DNA of 64,000 nucleotides from Globisporangium splendens (GCA_006386115.1 VFIW01000054.1:1-64000); one strand, 5' to 3'; shown: positions 44,519 through 58,286, numbered from the stretch's first letter. Numbers and translations are program-made. The notes: generated by a model from the sequence alone, not told the origin.

Positions 44519-47500
44519 ATGACGCGCGCAGGTGAAGCCGCGCCGCTGCTGGACCAACATGCGGGCGAAGGGGAATGGGTGCATCCCGAGCAGCAAGCTG
44601 GTATTCTGTCGAAGATCACCTTCAGGTATATGCATGCGTATGTGGGTGTGCATGCGTTAATGAAGACTCATTATTGTTCTGTGTACCCACACGCAGCTGG
44701 TTGGGTGGGCTGCTGAAGCAGGGCGCTGCGGTGCCGCTCCGCGCCGAGCACCTCTGGACGCTGCAAGAGAGCGATGAGACCAGCCACGTCGCGACGGCGC
44801 TCGCGCTCGCGCTCGAGAACGATCGGCGTGCGGGGCGTCCGCTGTCGCTCTGGCGCGCGATCTACAACGTACGCTTGCTCGGCTTGGGTTTGTTTGGTCG
44901 TGTTATTGTTTGTGGTTGCTGATATTGCGGACTGCTGGATTCTAGGCGTTTGGAACGAATATGCTCATTGCGGGAGTGTGTAAGCTCTTTGGCGACGCGT
45001 TTGGCTTTGTCGGACCGATTTGTATCAACGGTGCGTGTGTACACAATACTTTCTGTGCATATGTGTGGGGAGAGTCTCGCAATGTTCATTTATTTGTACG
45101 CCGTGTTGTGGCTCTCTGCGTGTATGACAGAGCTGATCAAGTACGTGGAAGACCCGTCATCTGCCAGGTTTTATCCAGAGTACTATGGCTACATCATCAG
45201 TGGCGTGCTGTTTGCGGCTTCCATCCTGCAAACACTCTGTCTGCACCAGGTATATTTTTACTGCCAACAGCAGTGGCATGTTAATTTGCACTTGCTTGTT
45301 ACCAATTGCTCTTATTGCAAATACAATGCTCTTAGCACCACCACTTGGTGATCCGCGAAGCGATCCGCGTGCGGTCGGCGCTCACGATGCTCGTGTTTGG
45401 TAAGTCGCTCGCGCTCTCGACGCAGTGCAAGAGCGAACTGGGCTCGGGCCGCATCCTCAACCTCGCCACCATTGACGCCAACAAAATCCTCGACTTGTTC
45501 TACATGGGTACGCATCCATGCTTTTGAATACGTCCACATGTGTCTGCGTCCTCGTCCCTCATGTTTATATGCGTTTGCTTGCAGTGCACTACTCGTGGGC
45601 GGCTCCGTTGCAGCTCGTCGTGGGTCTGCTGCTGCTCATGCGCGTGCTCGGCGTGGCGTCGCTCGCAGGCATCGCGCTCATGGTGTTCCTGCTGCCGGTC
45701 TCAGCTTTCTGCTCGTCACAGGCCGCAGGCATCGCCAAGTTGCTGCTCTCATGCACGGACGCGCGGCTCAAGGTGCTCAACGAGCTCTTCCAGCACATCC
45801 GCGTGGTCAAATTGTACGCGTGGGAGCGCGAGCTGCTGTCTCTCGTCGAAAGTGTGCGCTTCCGTGAACTGCGGCTGCTCAAGCGCATGCTCGTGTGGAA
45901 CGCGATCAGCCAAGTGGCGCTCCAGGCCGGACCCGTCCTCGTGTCGCTCGCGTCCTTTGGCGTGTACGCGTACGTGCACCAGCGCCAGGACGACAACGAG
46001 CCGCTGACTCCCGACAGAGCGTTCACGGCGCTCGCACTCTTCAGCATTTTCCGCCTGCCACTTGGGATGCTCCCGCGCATCTTTGCGCTCATCTTCCAGG
46101 CAAATGTGTCGATCAAGCGGCTTGAAGCGTTTGCCGCGATCAACGAGAATGATTCGTCAGTCGAACAGTCCACGCCACCTGCTGCAGCGCTTGCGTCGCC
46201 GTTCATTGGCATCCGCAATGCGACGTTCACGTGGTCTCGTGGTGAAGAGAACGGCAGTGACAATGCTCAAGCAAAGTCCAAGGCACATGAGAAGGAGAGC
46301 AAGGCAGAGGCGCCTGTGTCCCAATTGGCGAATGTGTCGGTGACGATCCCCAAGGGACAGCTCACGCTGGTCGTCGGTGCCGTCGGCAGCGGTAAATCGA
46401 CGCTGCTTTCGGCGCTGCTGGGCGAATTGCAGCCGGATGCAGACTCTAGCGGCCGCGTGTTTCTCCCCAGCAGCCGTCGCACCGCGTACGCAGCGCAGAG
46501 CCCGTATCTGGTGAACGCGAGCGTGAAAGACAACATTGTCTTTGGCTCGTTCTACGACCGCGAGCGCCTCGAGCGCGTCGTCGAAAGCTGCGAGCTACCA
46601 GCGGACCTCAAGCAGTTTGCGCACGGACTAGAGACGGAGGTCGGCGAGAATGGTGTGACGCTGAGTGGCGGCCAGAAGCAGCGCATCTCGATCGCACGCA
46701 CCGTGTACGCGAAGAACCAGGAGCTGTACGTGTTTGACGACGCGCTCTCGGCGCTGGACGCGCACGTGGCGTCGCGCATCTTCGACCAGTGCTTTAATGA
46801 GTCCACAAAGGGCATGCTTGCAGGTCACACGCGTGTGCTCAGCACGCATGCGCTCCAGTTTGCGAAGTACGCGCAGTGGATCATCGTCATGGACCAGATG
46901 CGCGTCGTGCAAATGGGCACGTTCCACGACCTGACCGTGGGCAATCCCGAGGGAAAGTTTGCGCAGTTGTTGCATTCGTTGCAGCAGCCATCGGCTGAGA
47001 AGAAAGATGACGCAATGGCAGCAGCACAGGAGGAGAAGAACGAGGATGTTTCAAGCACCGACAATGCCATCAATGCACGAAGGCGGACGTCGTCTCGACG
47101 GCTCGAAGAAGAGCCGCTGGTGCTCATGGAAGTAGAGACGAAGGTCGAAGGCACGATCGCATTGCGTGTGTACTTTCAGTACATCGCAGCGTGTGGCGTC
47201 GTGCTGTCCGTTGGCGCATTGTCGCTGCTCTTTGCGACGCAAGTGTCGAGTCTCTCGACCGATCTGTGGCTCACGAAGTGGACAGGATCTGCCACATCTT
47301 CAGCCTCAGAAGAGGACTCGTCTTCATCGCTGACGTTTTACCTGAGCATCTACGCGTATCTGTCGTTTTCGACGATCGCACTCGGCTTTTGTGGTGACCT
47401 CACGTGCCGATTTGCTGGCCTCAGGTATAGGGAAATGATGTGTGTGTATTCTGGTGTCGTCTGATCTAATTTGCTCGCCTGTTGTTGTGTTGCGTAGCGC

Positions 47501-49144
47501 GTCCAAGTCGATTCACTACAAGCTGCTGCGCCACATGATCAAAGGCACGATGCGCTTCTTCAATACGACGCCTGTCGGTCGCATCCTCAACCGCTTCTCC
47601 AATGACATGAACACCATCGGTACGAATTTACCTATCGTCTTCTATTCTTCATTCCTCTCTGATGGCTTTGCTCTTTTCCACTTTGTTCATGCACGCAGAT
47701 CAAAAACTCAACAGTTCGATTGTTGCGCTGACGACCATGCTGCTGTCGCTGCTGAGCATGCTCGTGGTGCAGTGCGTGTCGGTGCCCATCCTGTTGGTGC
47801 TGCTGCTTCCGGTGTTCATCTGCTACCTGTCGTACCAGACCTTCTACGCCAAGTCGTGTCGCGAGCTCCAGCGGCTCGACAACATCTCCAAGAGTCCGAT
47901 CTACGCGCATTTCACGCAGACGCTGAACGGTCTGGCGACGATCCGCGCGTTCAAGATGGTGGCCACGAGCCAGCACGACCAGGCGACGCGCATCAACGGC
48001 AACACGAAGGCGTTCCTGTCGCTCAACCTCATCAACCGGTGGCTCGGTGTGCGTCTCGAGTTCCTCGGCGCGCTCATCACGTTCGCCGTCGCGTTCTTCG
48101 TGAGCCGCGACCACCTCGTGATCTCGAGCGCCATGGCGGGGCTGCTGCTCAGTTACTCGCAGACTATGACGTCGCTGCTCAACTGGATCGTGCGCAACAA
48201 CATCGACATGGAGAACATGATGAACAGCGTCGAGCGCACGGAGGAGTACTGCCACGTCGACACGGAGCCGCTCATTCTGGACGACGACAGAGATGAAGAG
48301 CTAACAACGCGGTCGCAATTGCTACAAACGCGTCCAAAGTGGCCGGAGCAAGGCAACATCGTGTTCTCCAACGTCTTGGTCAAATACCATCCGCAGGCGC
48401 GTCCGGTGCTGCACGGCGTGTCGTTCTCCATTCGCGGTGGCGAGAAAGTCGGGATCTGCGGCCGCACGGGCGCCGGCAAGAGTTCGCTGCTGCTCGCGCT
48501 GTTCCGGTTGCTTCCATGCGCCGACGGTCACATCCAGATCGACGGTGTGAATATCGCGGACCTTGACTTGCATGACTTGCGTGCGCGCATGGCGATCATC
48601 CCACAGGACCCCGTGCTGTTCGCCGCGAGCATCCGCTTCAATCTCGACCCGACAGGCACCGCGAGCGACGCGGCGCTCTGGCACGCGCTGCGCAAGTCGC
48701 ATTTGCACGCGTTCGTCAGCCGACTCCCGGACCAATTGGAGGCGCTCGTGCTCGAGGGCGGCGACAACTTCAGTGTCGGCGAGCGGCAGCTGCTGTGTCT
48801 CGCGCGCGCGATCCTGCGCGAGTCCACGATCTTGTGTCTCGACGAAGCCACGGCGTCCATGGACCACACCACAGGTTCGTTTTGGCTTGAGATGTGTGTT
48901 TGTGTGCATTTGTGCTGTGTTCTTATATTGTGTCGTTTGCTGTGTAGACGCGTTGATCCAAAAGTCGATCCGAACGGAGTTTGCCGAGTCGACGGTGCTC
49001 ACGATCGCTCATCGCGTCGAGACGATCCTGGATTACGACAAGATCCTCGTGCTCAAGCACGGCCGCGTCGCGGAATTCGGCACGCCCGACGACCTGCGCC
49101 GCAAGCCCAACGGCGAGTTCGCCGGCATGCTCGAGAAACCATAA
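44519..49144 (+). CDS. ABC transporter, ABCC (MRP) subfamily, nine exons
   Basis: Exons: 44519-44625, 44697-44868, 44946-45030, 45131-45249, 45336-45507, 45585-47424, 47498-47619, 47699-48874, 48948-49144, all GT..AG and in phase, giving 1329 residues. The layout is TMD1-NBD1-TMD2-NBD2 without the extra N-terminal TMD0. It starts with a short tail and FSWLGGLLKQG, as in MRP4-type exporters. NBD1 has GAVGSGKST (about 484), LSGGQKQR (578) and VFDDALSALD (602, Asp in place of the catalytic Glu). NBD2 has GRTGAGKSS (1127), FSVGERQ as the signature (about 1230) and LCLDEATASMD (1250). This asymmetry is normal for ABCC. It is expected to export organic anions or conjugates at the plasma or vacuolar membrane; the substrate is unknown. 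Confidence 0.95.
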
Positions 49145-49414
49145 AATGCGCTTCCATGCATGCGCTGTCACTATACAGGCAGGTGTCGTAAGTGCTCGCT
49201 ATTGCATTACCCTGATTTGTGTCATGTTGACAAACGTAATTACGGGCCAAACACGACGGCAACAAAGTTGGTGATCACAATAACGCGAACGACATAGTAT
49301 AGCGTCCGCTTACCGTTTTGAGCTTGAAAGGTCGCATGCATGCAATGGACACAATGCGTCTGTAAAGATCCTCTGTCTTATACACACCTTGCGAGCCGCA
49401 CGCACACAGACAGA

Positions 49415-51460
49415 ATGGGCGTGTTGGCCGTGCCGAAGGCGAAGGAAGTGGTCGCGAACGCGTACGATGAGCTACAGGTGCCCATCGGTGCTCCGCCTGA
49501 GCAGATCGTCGCGACGTTCCGCATCGTGTGTCTGCGCAAAGCGCTGCAGATGGACAGCGGCAGCAGCAACATGAGCAACAACGGCAGCGGCGACGAGGAC
49601 GGCGCGTTCCAGCGGCAAGCCGTCGCGTACCGCTTCCTGTATTCGCTGCCGCTGCTCAACCAGACCGAGTACGTCGCGCAGCATATCTCCGGGACGCTGC
49701 GGCCGCTGACACCCGTGACGGGCGAGGAAGCGAACGAGCGCGCGAGCGCCATGCTCGACGTCGCGATTACGTCCATGGAGCAGTCCCAGCGCACGTGGGG
49801 GCTGCCGTACACCAACTACGTCATCGGCGTGCATTATTGGCTGCGCAAGCATGTCGTGCGCCGCCGATACAGCGAGTTCACCGCGCTCCACGCCGTGCTG
49901 CAGACCAAGTTGCCGGTTCTGCCCACGTTGCCACCGCGCGCGTGGGCATACAAGATGCGCATGCCGAACGACGGTGGCGCGCGTGCGCAGGCACTGACGC
50001 AGTACCTCATGCGCGTAGTCACAATGCTCGCGAACCGCGGCCTCTTCTCACTCGACGTGATGGACTTTTTGGAGATCGACTACCGCCGCGTGCGTGCCGA
50101 GGAAGAAGCGCTCGCAGTCGAGTACTTGGCGCACGCTGCAGGCACCACGAGCAGCAGCGTGTACTACATCGTGTGCTGCGGATGGCTCGACGCGTGGAAG
50201 AAGTTCATTTGCAATGGCGATGGTGAGAATAACGATAAACACGATGACGAGGATGAACATGCACCAGCAATGCAGCATGACCCCCCGCCGGACAAGATCT
50301 CGAACATCCACTTGATCGACGTCAGCACGGGGGCTCCGAAAGATCACTTGACGCCTGCACGCCACTACCGATGCGTGAACAGCGCCACGTGGACGTACCT
50401 GCGCACGATCTACGGCGTCGACGGACCGACATTCATGCGCAGTTCACCAGACATTTACGGGAAACCCGTCGTGGACTTGGTGACGCTCGCAGTGATGACG
50501 CAGCGCCTTGTGTGCGGGTTTCTTGGTCGCCGCGCTGCCAAAGCGCGCAAGCAGTACGTGCTACTCCAGGACCCGGAGATGGAGCGCCGCGTGGCGCGCG
50601 TCGAGCGGCAATCGCGGCTCGAGGAACGCATGGCCGTCGTACGCAAGTACGTGAACGTCAAGGAGTACCAGACGCGCCACATCGCGGCGATCAAGATCCA
50701 GCGCGCGTTCCGCGTGTTCCTGCTGCGCGCCGAGCACAAGCTGCTCATGGCCGAGTCGGTGGTGCCCGAGGTCGCCGAGAACTTCCAGCAGATCGAGGAG
50801 TACCTGTCGCTGGACGAGATCGGAGTCGTGAGCGATCCGCAGTTAAGGCTCGCACATTTCCTCATCACGATGAACAAGGGCGTGCCGATCCAGAAGCTGC
50901 GGTCGCGACGAAAGACGCCGAAATGGAGGCTCTTCAAGATTAACCAGATCGGCTCGCAGTTGCTCTGGAGCTCCAAGAAGCGGTCGCATGCGCTGGCGTT
51001 CGTGAACGTTGTGAACGTCGTGATCGAGGCACCCGTGGTGCTCAAATCGGGCTTCGGACGGCGGAAATCCATCGCGCAGAGCCAGGGCGTCGTCGTGACC
51101 TACAGAGATGGCAGCAGCGCGTCGTCCGAGCGAAACCATGCAGAGAACAACAGCAAGACGAGTCACGGCGAGATCCACGAACTGATCCTCATGTGCGAGA
51201 GTGCGTGCGAGTGCGAAGCGCTTCACTTTGGTCTGCGTGCACTGGTCGCGGAGACCACAACTCGCACCTCGAATGGCGCATCCTACGTCGATGGCCACGG
51301 TACGATCCGCAGAAAATACCCGCACGCGAAGCGCTTGATCCGAGAAGCACGCGCGCTCATCGAGCAGAAAGACAGCACGCCCGGAGACGACGCAGCCACC
51401 AACAAGGAGACACTTCGGCGGGCGAGTATCGTAATCGGTGGACCGCCAACGCGAGCGTAG
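49415..51460 (+). CDS. Multidomain J-like / PX / DUSP / IQ / PH-like protein, single exon
   Basis: 681 residues from the ATG at 49415 (an in-frame ATG lies at 49340, but this one follows a purine-rich cagaATGG context). Domains by eye: residues about 10-80, a DnaJ-like helix pair ([20 protein letters not shown]) without an HPD; about 130-225, a PX phosphoinositide-binding domain ([32 protein letters not shown]); about 245-350, a DUSP domain ([38 protein letters not shown]); about 420-445, an IQ motif ([15 protein letters not shown]); about 480-610, a PH-like fold ([19 protein letters not shown]..). Probably an endosomal scaffold with calmodulin binding; the function is inferred from domains only. 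The 3' end overlaps the DRC2 frame on the other strand. Confidence 0.85.
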   Translation: MGVLAVPKAKEVVANAYDELQVPIGAPPEQIVATFRIVCLRKALQMDSGSSNMSNNGSGDEDGAFQRQAVAYRFLYSLPLLNQTEYVAQHISGTLRPLTPVTGEEANERASAMLDVAITSMEQSQRTWGLPYTNYVIGVHYWLRKHVVRRRYSEFTALHAVLQTKLPVLPTLPPRAWAYKMRMPNDGGARAQALTQYLMRVVTMLANRGLFSLDVMDFLEIDYRRVRAEEEALAVEYLAHAAGTTSSSVYYIVCCGWLDAWKKFICNGDGENNDKHDDEDEHAPAMQHDPPPDKISNIHLIDVSTGAPKDHLTPARHYRCVNSATWTYLRTIYGVDGPTFMRSSPDIYGKPVVDLVTLAVMTQRLVCGFLGRRAAKARKQYVLLQDPEMERRVARVERQSRLEERMAVVRKYVNVKEYQTRHIAAIKIQRAFRVFLLRAEHKLLMAESVVPEVAENFQQIEEYLSLDEIGVVSDPQLRLAHFLITMNKGVPIQKLRSRRKTPKWRLFKINQIGSQLLWSSKKRSHALAFVNVVNVVIEAPVVLKSGFGRRKSIAQSQGVVVTYRDGSSASSERNHAENNSKTSHGEIHELILMCESACECEALHFGLRALVAETTTRTSNGASYVDGHGTIRRKYPHAKRLIREARALIEQKDSTPGDDAATNKETLRRASIVIGGPPTRA

Positions 51461-53273
51461 ATGCGCACGAATGTGAATATATATATGTATTGCTTTAGCA
51501 AAATGCAATAATCAAACTCCCCCGCAGTCTGTTTACTTACGCGGTTGGTCGCGACCATGTGGTTGGCGTCGATGATGGGTTTCTTGCGCTGCGGGTCGCT
51601 TTCCGCGCTCTGGTGCAAGCGCAGCCGTCCGTTCACGACAAGCAGCGGGTTCGAGTTATTCACCACGTTGTCGTTGACGGAGATGCCGTCCAGGTACTGC
51701 TTGAGAATGGCTTGCAACTCGCGGTTCTCGTTCTCGTACCGCGCTTTCTCGCGCTGGATCGCAAGATCGTCGAGTTGGACCTTGTTGTAGCGTTTCCAGA
51801 ACAAGTCCAAATACTCCCACTCAGACACGACGATACCGTTGCTCAGCCCTTGCGGCTGAAACTCTTGCAACACATCATCATCTTCCCCATGCGTTTGCTC
51901 TAGTTCAAGCGAACAAAATCATTCGATTCCGTGAGATGCGAATGGATAAGACAGACATCGTATAGTTGGAACTTACCTCCACGCACGGCGAGACGCACAT
52001 TTTCCGTGAGCTCGTTTGCTTCTTTTTCGTCGGCGATTGTTGAGTGGTAGAACGGCAGCACCCACTCTCGTTCGGTCTCTAACTTGCGCACCAGCTCTCC
52101 CAAATTGATGATACGCTCAGCCAGTTCAAGCTGCTCATCGAGTGTCTCCTTTGCGTTCCGCGCATTATTGGACAAATCCATGAGATGGCGCTTCTGTTCG
52201 TCGCGCATGCGGTTCATCTTCGCCTTGAGTTTCTGGAAATGACGGCTGATCGCGCTCTTCTCTTCCTCGAGCGCACGGTTCCGCTCGGTGCATTCCTTGA
52301 CGTTCTGCGCGATTTTCGTGCGCCAGTGCGCGATACTCGATTGCAGGCGCTCGATTTTGCGGATCTTGAACTCGATGTCGCGCGACAAATCCTGGTCTTT
52401 TGCGGTCAGGTACTTGAAATCCTGTGTGCGCTGGTCCGTGTTTTGCAAGCAATTCAAGTGTGCAGTCTCGAAATGCTGCTCGAGTTCTTCGATGCTGCTG
52501 TCCAGTGTGATGCGCAGCACGTTAATGTCTTCGAGGTTCTTGTTGCGGATCTCTTCGCGGAGTTGCTCGTGCTCTTGGCGCGCTTCGGCTTCGCGCTCCT
52601 TCTCTTGCTGCTCGACAGCGTGCATGATGCACAGCAACTCGTTCTTCCCCATGCTGTGCTGCGCGGCAATCTTGTCCTTCTCGACCGTGAATTCCGTCTC
52701 CAAGTGGCGCAAATCCTGCTCAAACTCCTTTTCGAGCGCGAGCAGCCGCTCGTCCTGCAAGTCGATGAGCTGGTCGACATTGAGCAAATGGCTGCGCAGT
52801 GCCATCTGGAACTGCTCCTCGGCTTCTTCCAAGTCGCGGTCGAGCATCTGGATGATCGCGTCCTTGCGGTCGACGTCGCGCTCGTGGTTTTGACTCCGGA
52901 TCTCGACCTCCTTGCGCAGAGCCTTGACCTTGACTAGCCGCATGATCTTGCGCCAGTGGTTCTGGATCTTGAGCTTGTTCATGCGCGAGATCCTCTCTTC
53001 CTTGTCCATAAACTCTTTCAGAAGCGCCTTTTTCGGCACCGTGAGTTTCTTCATGTAGTCGTTCATCTCCATGCGGCGGATCGAGTCTTGCAGCCGCTTC
53101 TCCTCGTCCGTGGCCTCACGCCCGCCGTCTTTCTTGCCCTTGCCATCTTTGCTGCGGCCTTTCACGGCTTTGCCCAGTTGTGCACCGCCGCGGAGCGTGA
53201 GGTGGAAGAGCGTCGCGAGGTCGCTCTCACGGGTGCTGTGCTGGCGGTTGCGGGCGGACGTCGGGCGCGGCAT
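51283..53273 (-). CDS. DRC2: Nexin-dynein regulatory complex subunit 2 (CCDC65)
   Basis: Exon 1 is 53273-51977, intron 51976-51900 (GTAAGT..ACTAG, 77 bp), exon 2 from 51899. The protein is almost entirely coiled coil. DRC2 hallmarks: [60 protein letters not shown], and after the splice [15 protein letters not shown] and [16 protein letters not shown]2 links DRC1 and DRC4 in the axonemal nexin link, so it implies motile zoospores. The 3' end is uncertain. A GTAAGT donor at 51540 suggests another short exon, while the unspliced frame stays open to 51283, inside the antisense PX gene. At least 551 residues are solid, which is longer than the animal protein. Confidence 0.9.
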
Positions 53274-54267
53274 GACGGTAGCTAGGGGAGTATGTAGAGA
53301 GCCCAGTATCGGCGTTCAGGAGGGAGAGCGCGTGCGCGTTCGGAATGTGCGTTGTGCGTGGAGAAGGAAGCGCTCTGTGCGCAGCATCGCATTATGGAAG
53401 CTTGGGGGTTATGTTGCTGTTGCTATTTGTATACGTGCGAGTTGAAGTCTGAAGCGGGGGGTGCGTCAGATGTAGGCCCGCGCCAGAAGTAGCGCTGCAG
53501 TGGCTGCAGCATGAAGTAACAGTGACGCTGGCGCGTTTGTACCGCAAACCGAGATTACCAAAAATAGCCAGCTGCAGTTTCCCGAATGAGGCAAGAGTAT
53601 TAAAAGTGAAACAGACGAGTCAGTGAAATAGAATAAGGACACACATAAACATTCGCCTGTTTGTGTTCAGAGAGAAGAGGCTCTTCCCTCGTTTATTTTG
53701 CTTACCGTACTTTCTGTGCGCACTTTGAAGTTGACGGAGGCACGCAGCCACACATCTTTCAGCAAGCATCAGTCGACGGTTGTGGTGTTGAGAATCTACG
53801 CACCACGTGAACACAAGTCAAGCCCTGCATTGCTGGCGCTGGGCAATCTGAAGATTGTATACCCGGCACTTTCTGACGAAGCAGACTCGTCTGGTTGTCA
53901 CAATCCTAAAAGCAAACGGCTGACACACCAATAGATGACATAACGATGCCGTCCAAGCGGCGCGAGAGCCTCACGTTTGATAACGAAGAAAGGGATGCCG
54001 CAGGATACTCTCCCGCACTTGGCACAGCCAGGCAGGCTTGGCAGACAAAACGGGTCTCGGCACGCGTTGCATTGGAGCCAGTACCGTCATGCGGAAAAGT
54101 CGATTCCAGTCTCTTCTTGACTCGGACACTGACACACACCCGCACGCTCGCTTGTCTAACGTCAGTGGTGCCAGTATTACAGAGCAGCAGACAGGGTGAC
54201 GAGATACATCGTCCTCTCTCTCTCTCTTGACGCAAGTGAAGAACACAAAAGTGCGTGGGTGGAATTA

Positions 54268-54513
54268 CGTGGAAGGAAAGGCTCTCTCTCCCGCTGACTT
54301 GCAATATAATTCGCACTGCCATTAGCAAATCGGACTGGCCAGCTCAAGACGTTGGGTTCACTCCAAAAACACAGCACACAAACCAACAACCACAGTCACT
54401 TGGCATGTGTGCCCAGAACACACTTGACACAAAGGCGCATGCGGTCAACCAGAAGCGCGTGGAAGGAAAGACACGCTGGCGCTGACCGCAATACAAATAG
54501 CCTCGCCATCAGC
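54268..54513. repeat. Degenerate repeat, copies 190 bp apart, third copy near 55553
   Basis: cgtggaaggaaag, then ccgctgac, gcaatA, and cgccatYagca occur in the same order at 54268 and 54458. The second half recurs near 55553 (cgctcgatgcaatgcaattg, gctgccatcagc). Confidence 0.5.
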
Positions 54514-57500
54514 ACCTGGCAAAGTCGCGCGCGCGAGCCAGCCAGCGCAACCTGCACCAGTGACACTCTTGACAGCGCAGGACGAGCAACAGATTCACTT
54601 TCCGGTTTTCCTTTTTGCAATTGCCGGTTCTACCAAGCAGAGCGGGCGCAATGGGACACGCAATGCTCATTGAACGTCAATTAAGCCAATCTCCGGACGC
54701 AAAGAATGCGCGCCATTTCCGATCGAGTGTGATAAAAGGCAATGCACAGTTTCCCCACGCAAGGCATTTTTACCCGAGCAGTGTGTGCATCACTCACTAT
54801 TGCTGTTCTGTTTGCTTTCGTCAAATCTCCAAAATGGGATGCGGACGGGATGCTCAAGATGCCCTGTTTGCCTGCAGAGAGTACAAGAAATCAGTGCGTG
54901 TGTGTGCATCCTTCGCCTGGCGATCGAAAAAGATGATCTGTGCGCCAAATTGACGGAAAAGCCATCGGAGACGCTGTGTGTGAACGTCGGCAGGATCCAG
55001 GACCACGTAGCGTATCCGATCGAGAACAACGGGATTGAATACCGTCAGCAATTCGCATTATCTCCACGCAGATACGCCACTGATTCCATCGTGCTGTGAA
55101 ATAATGTTCAGAGGGACCAAAGCATTTCCTTCCATCCCAACAGTTTCGACGAGTTTGACTTTTGCCATTACTTACTGTATAGTATACATCCACGTCAGGG
55201 TTCCCTCGACTTGAAAAAAGCAAAAAGAGCACGCATGTTGCGCCAACTGCTGACGCTTGTATCTAAAAACTGCTGTACTCTCGAACTTGACAGGGAAACT
55301 CACGAGTGTTTCTACGACTGTAGAGAATGCATGGCTGGCTCAAAACCATCTGGTCGATGTCTCTTTTCTACAGCCGCACACAAGCTTTAGGTGTCACAAT
55401 ACTGCTTGGCAATTTATACCTCTGCGTTCCAATTTCCGTCGCAAAGTATCACCTCGATGGAACTTTTCAAGTGTCCTCTTCACTTTGAAAAAGAAAGGGC
55501 GGCAACGAAACAAAGAAATGTCCAGCATAACGCTAGTGTCAGCAGACAGGGCAGCTCTCGCTCGATGCAATGCAATTGGCGCTGCCATCAGCTGCTGATG
55601 AGGCAAGAGCGCGACAACACACACTCGTTGAGACGTTGCTGTCGCAGCATGATGGGGTACAGCATAGCTGACAGACAGGGAGGCTTTCCCACTGACTCCT
55701 GACTGTGTTTTTTCGCCACTGCCTAACGCTCAAGCCAACGTGATGGATGGGGGATCCATCTCGGCGCCTTTCCTATGTTCTACTGGCTAATTACGTGTGC
55801 GTGGGTTAATACCGAACACACATCAAGCATGTTACTCACATGCTCGAGTGTCGCAGCATTGGCGGCAGTGTGATACCACCAGAGTTTTGGACTGAAAGGG
55901 TAAGCGAATTTGCATGACTGTTTTAGCGATCGGCTCTCACAGAGAGCCGAAACTCTTCTCCCGCTCTGTCTGCTGGTCACGCATTGCAAAATACGAAAAA
56001 CAAAAGGCCAAACACAAAGCTAAAAGTTATTATGTACCACCCAAGCGCCATCAAGGCACGTGCTCTTGGCAGATAGAGCCAAAAATTTCCAGTCAGGAGA
56101 TGAAAAAGCATCCACAGGCTTCTTTTTCTGCTTTGCTTCCCGCGTTTGACAGTGGAAATAATGCAAGACGGTCGTGCTGACCAGATCCGTGGCGCCATGG
56201 CATCACAACCTTGCGCGAGGTCACTGTCTTTTTATCGCTGCTTCATGACCACGAGACCTTCTTTATCGAATGACAGTGGACTCGGGATCTCTCTTTCGCA
56301 AAATATAAGAGTAAAAACTCTTTCTCCCCCCACGACACTCGTTCCACAGAGAGAAAAGATTCCATGGGATATTACACAGGGGACGTAATCGACAGACAAG
56401 GAGTGTTCTCCAGTTAAGCGTATTAGCACACTTTCACTCACAAGTGAATGCTGGATCAAGGCTTTAGAACAGAAACAAATGCAACTGGAGCCGAATCTCG
56501 GAATTACTGAGATTTCGAAACAAAGTGCTTCCGATGTTTTGAGACGACGCGAACGCATCAGAGGCTGTGCTCTGTGAAGAGGCAGGCGAAAGCCGATGCT
56601 GTATGCTGCAAAGTTGTGGATTCGAGCGTCATGAAAAAGCCGAAAGTCTCGAGTGAGCCTGTCTTGATTCACTAGTTTCAGCGGATTCTACACTGCGAAT
56701 GAAAGTTGCGATACAAATGGGGACAATTAGAGCCACGTTGACTTGGCGGCGGGCGAACATTCTGAATTTGCACACGCGGCGATGCTCACAGAACGAGTTC
56801 GCACCAGTCGATCTTTTTTGCTGTTGTCACGTCGTTCTGAAAAAAGAAAAGAAAAACGAAAAACAGGTTGCTCTTGTTCCAAAAAATGATTTGCAATATG
56901 CAAAACAAACGGTAAAATGGACCACTCGAATCGCATTGTTGTTCGATCCTGTAGCTTTCCCACGACTTTAGGATTCAGTATGGTGTGCATGCGTAAATTA
57001 TTCATCAAAACTGCGGCACACTGACTTCGAGTCGAGTCTCTTTCGGCTTCATTGTCGTGCTGCTATTGAAACCAAAAGAATATCGGTGCGAATGCCATGC
57101 AGCGCCAAGATCTCGCAAGTTTTATGTTTGGAATTATCGGTGGCATCAACTTTTTGATGGAGAAGAGAGCGACTGGAATTCTGTGGCTGCTGATTCAGTC
57201 TTGATTGAAGCACAAGCTTGCCTCGCATTTTCTCTTCCTCCAAACGCCTACTGAACCAGAAGAGACATTATTTGAATGTCTTGCTGCAACGGAAATGGGC
57301 TATGCATTAGCGAAAAGCCCAGAAAGGCGGGCAAACGTGGGTACAGTACGACATTGTAGGAAAGAGAGACGAGAGAAGACCACTGTGAAGGCTCAGCAAA
57401 TCCAAAGTTCGGCACCTGAGGAGTCTCATATACTATAACTTCAGACAGCGAATAAAAAGATACGCAATTTGCTGGCGGCGTGCTTGTTGCCAAACATCGT

Positions 57501-58286
57501 CAGTCGACCGCTGTGCTCTCCTTACAGTCATCAAGGTGTGCATGGCTGGATGTATCCGATCCTGTGGAGCTCTCACGACGGCTGGCGCGGAGCTCTTGGC
57601 TCTCATGGCTCTGCACCCGGATGGCAATGCGGCGATGACGTCAGGAGGCGTGTGTGCACTCGCGCTGTCGTCGGCCAATCAAGTGGTGGGACCGTGAAGA
57701 CTGTGGGATTGCAGCGTGTTGAGTTAATTCCGAAATATCCACACTGAAATTCAATTCGACTCGCGCTTTTGTGCTACCTGCAAACGGAGGAGTAATAATT
57801 CGGAAGAAACTTGACCCATCTGGATGAGCTCATGCTGGGAGCATTGTGTGTCAATCGATGAGAGACAAGAGCCAATGGCGAAAGCATTGCTACGTTGCGA
57901 TTACGCCTTGGACAAGCCGAGCATGTTTGCGCTGGCCATCTGGGTCACGCGATGTGTCTCTAAACTGCACTCGATTGTTGAGAGAATAGTGCGAGAAGGG
58001 ACCCACTTGATGATGCAGAGGAAAGCCAGGATCCAGGAGAGAAGGAAAGAATCGGATTGTCAAGAACGTGAAAAAAAAGTAATCCTGCGCGTCGAGGGAA
58101 CAATAGCAGTCGATGGAGTAAAAATCTACTAGTCGTGTATAGTTCTTTTATCGAAGCCGAGAGGAAAAACAAGCGCCATTTGAATTTCGTGGCCGCTAGA
58201 AAGGAGTGTTGTCAGTTGCGGCTTGTATCCTCCCGTTAGCATTCATGCTGTGGGGCAGAGAGAGGCCATTGTACAGTGCTGCGGTG

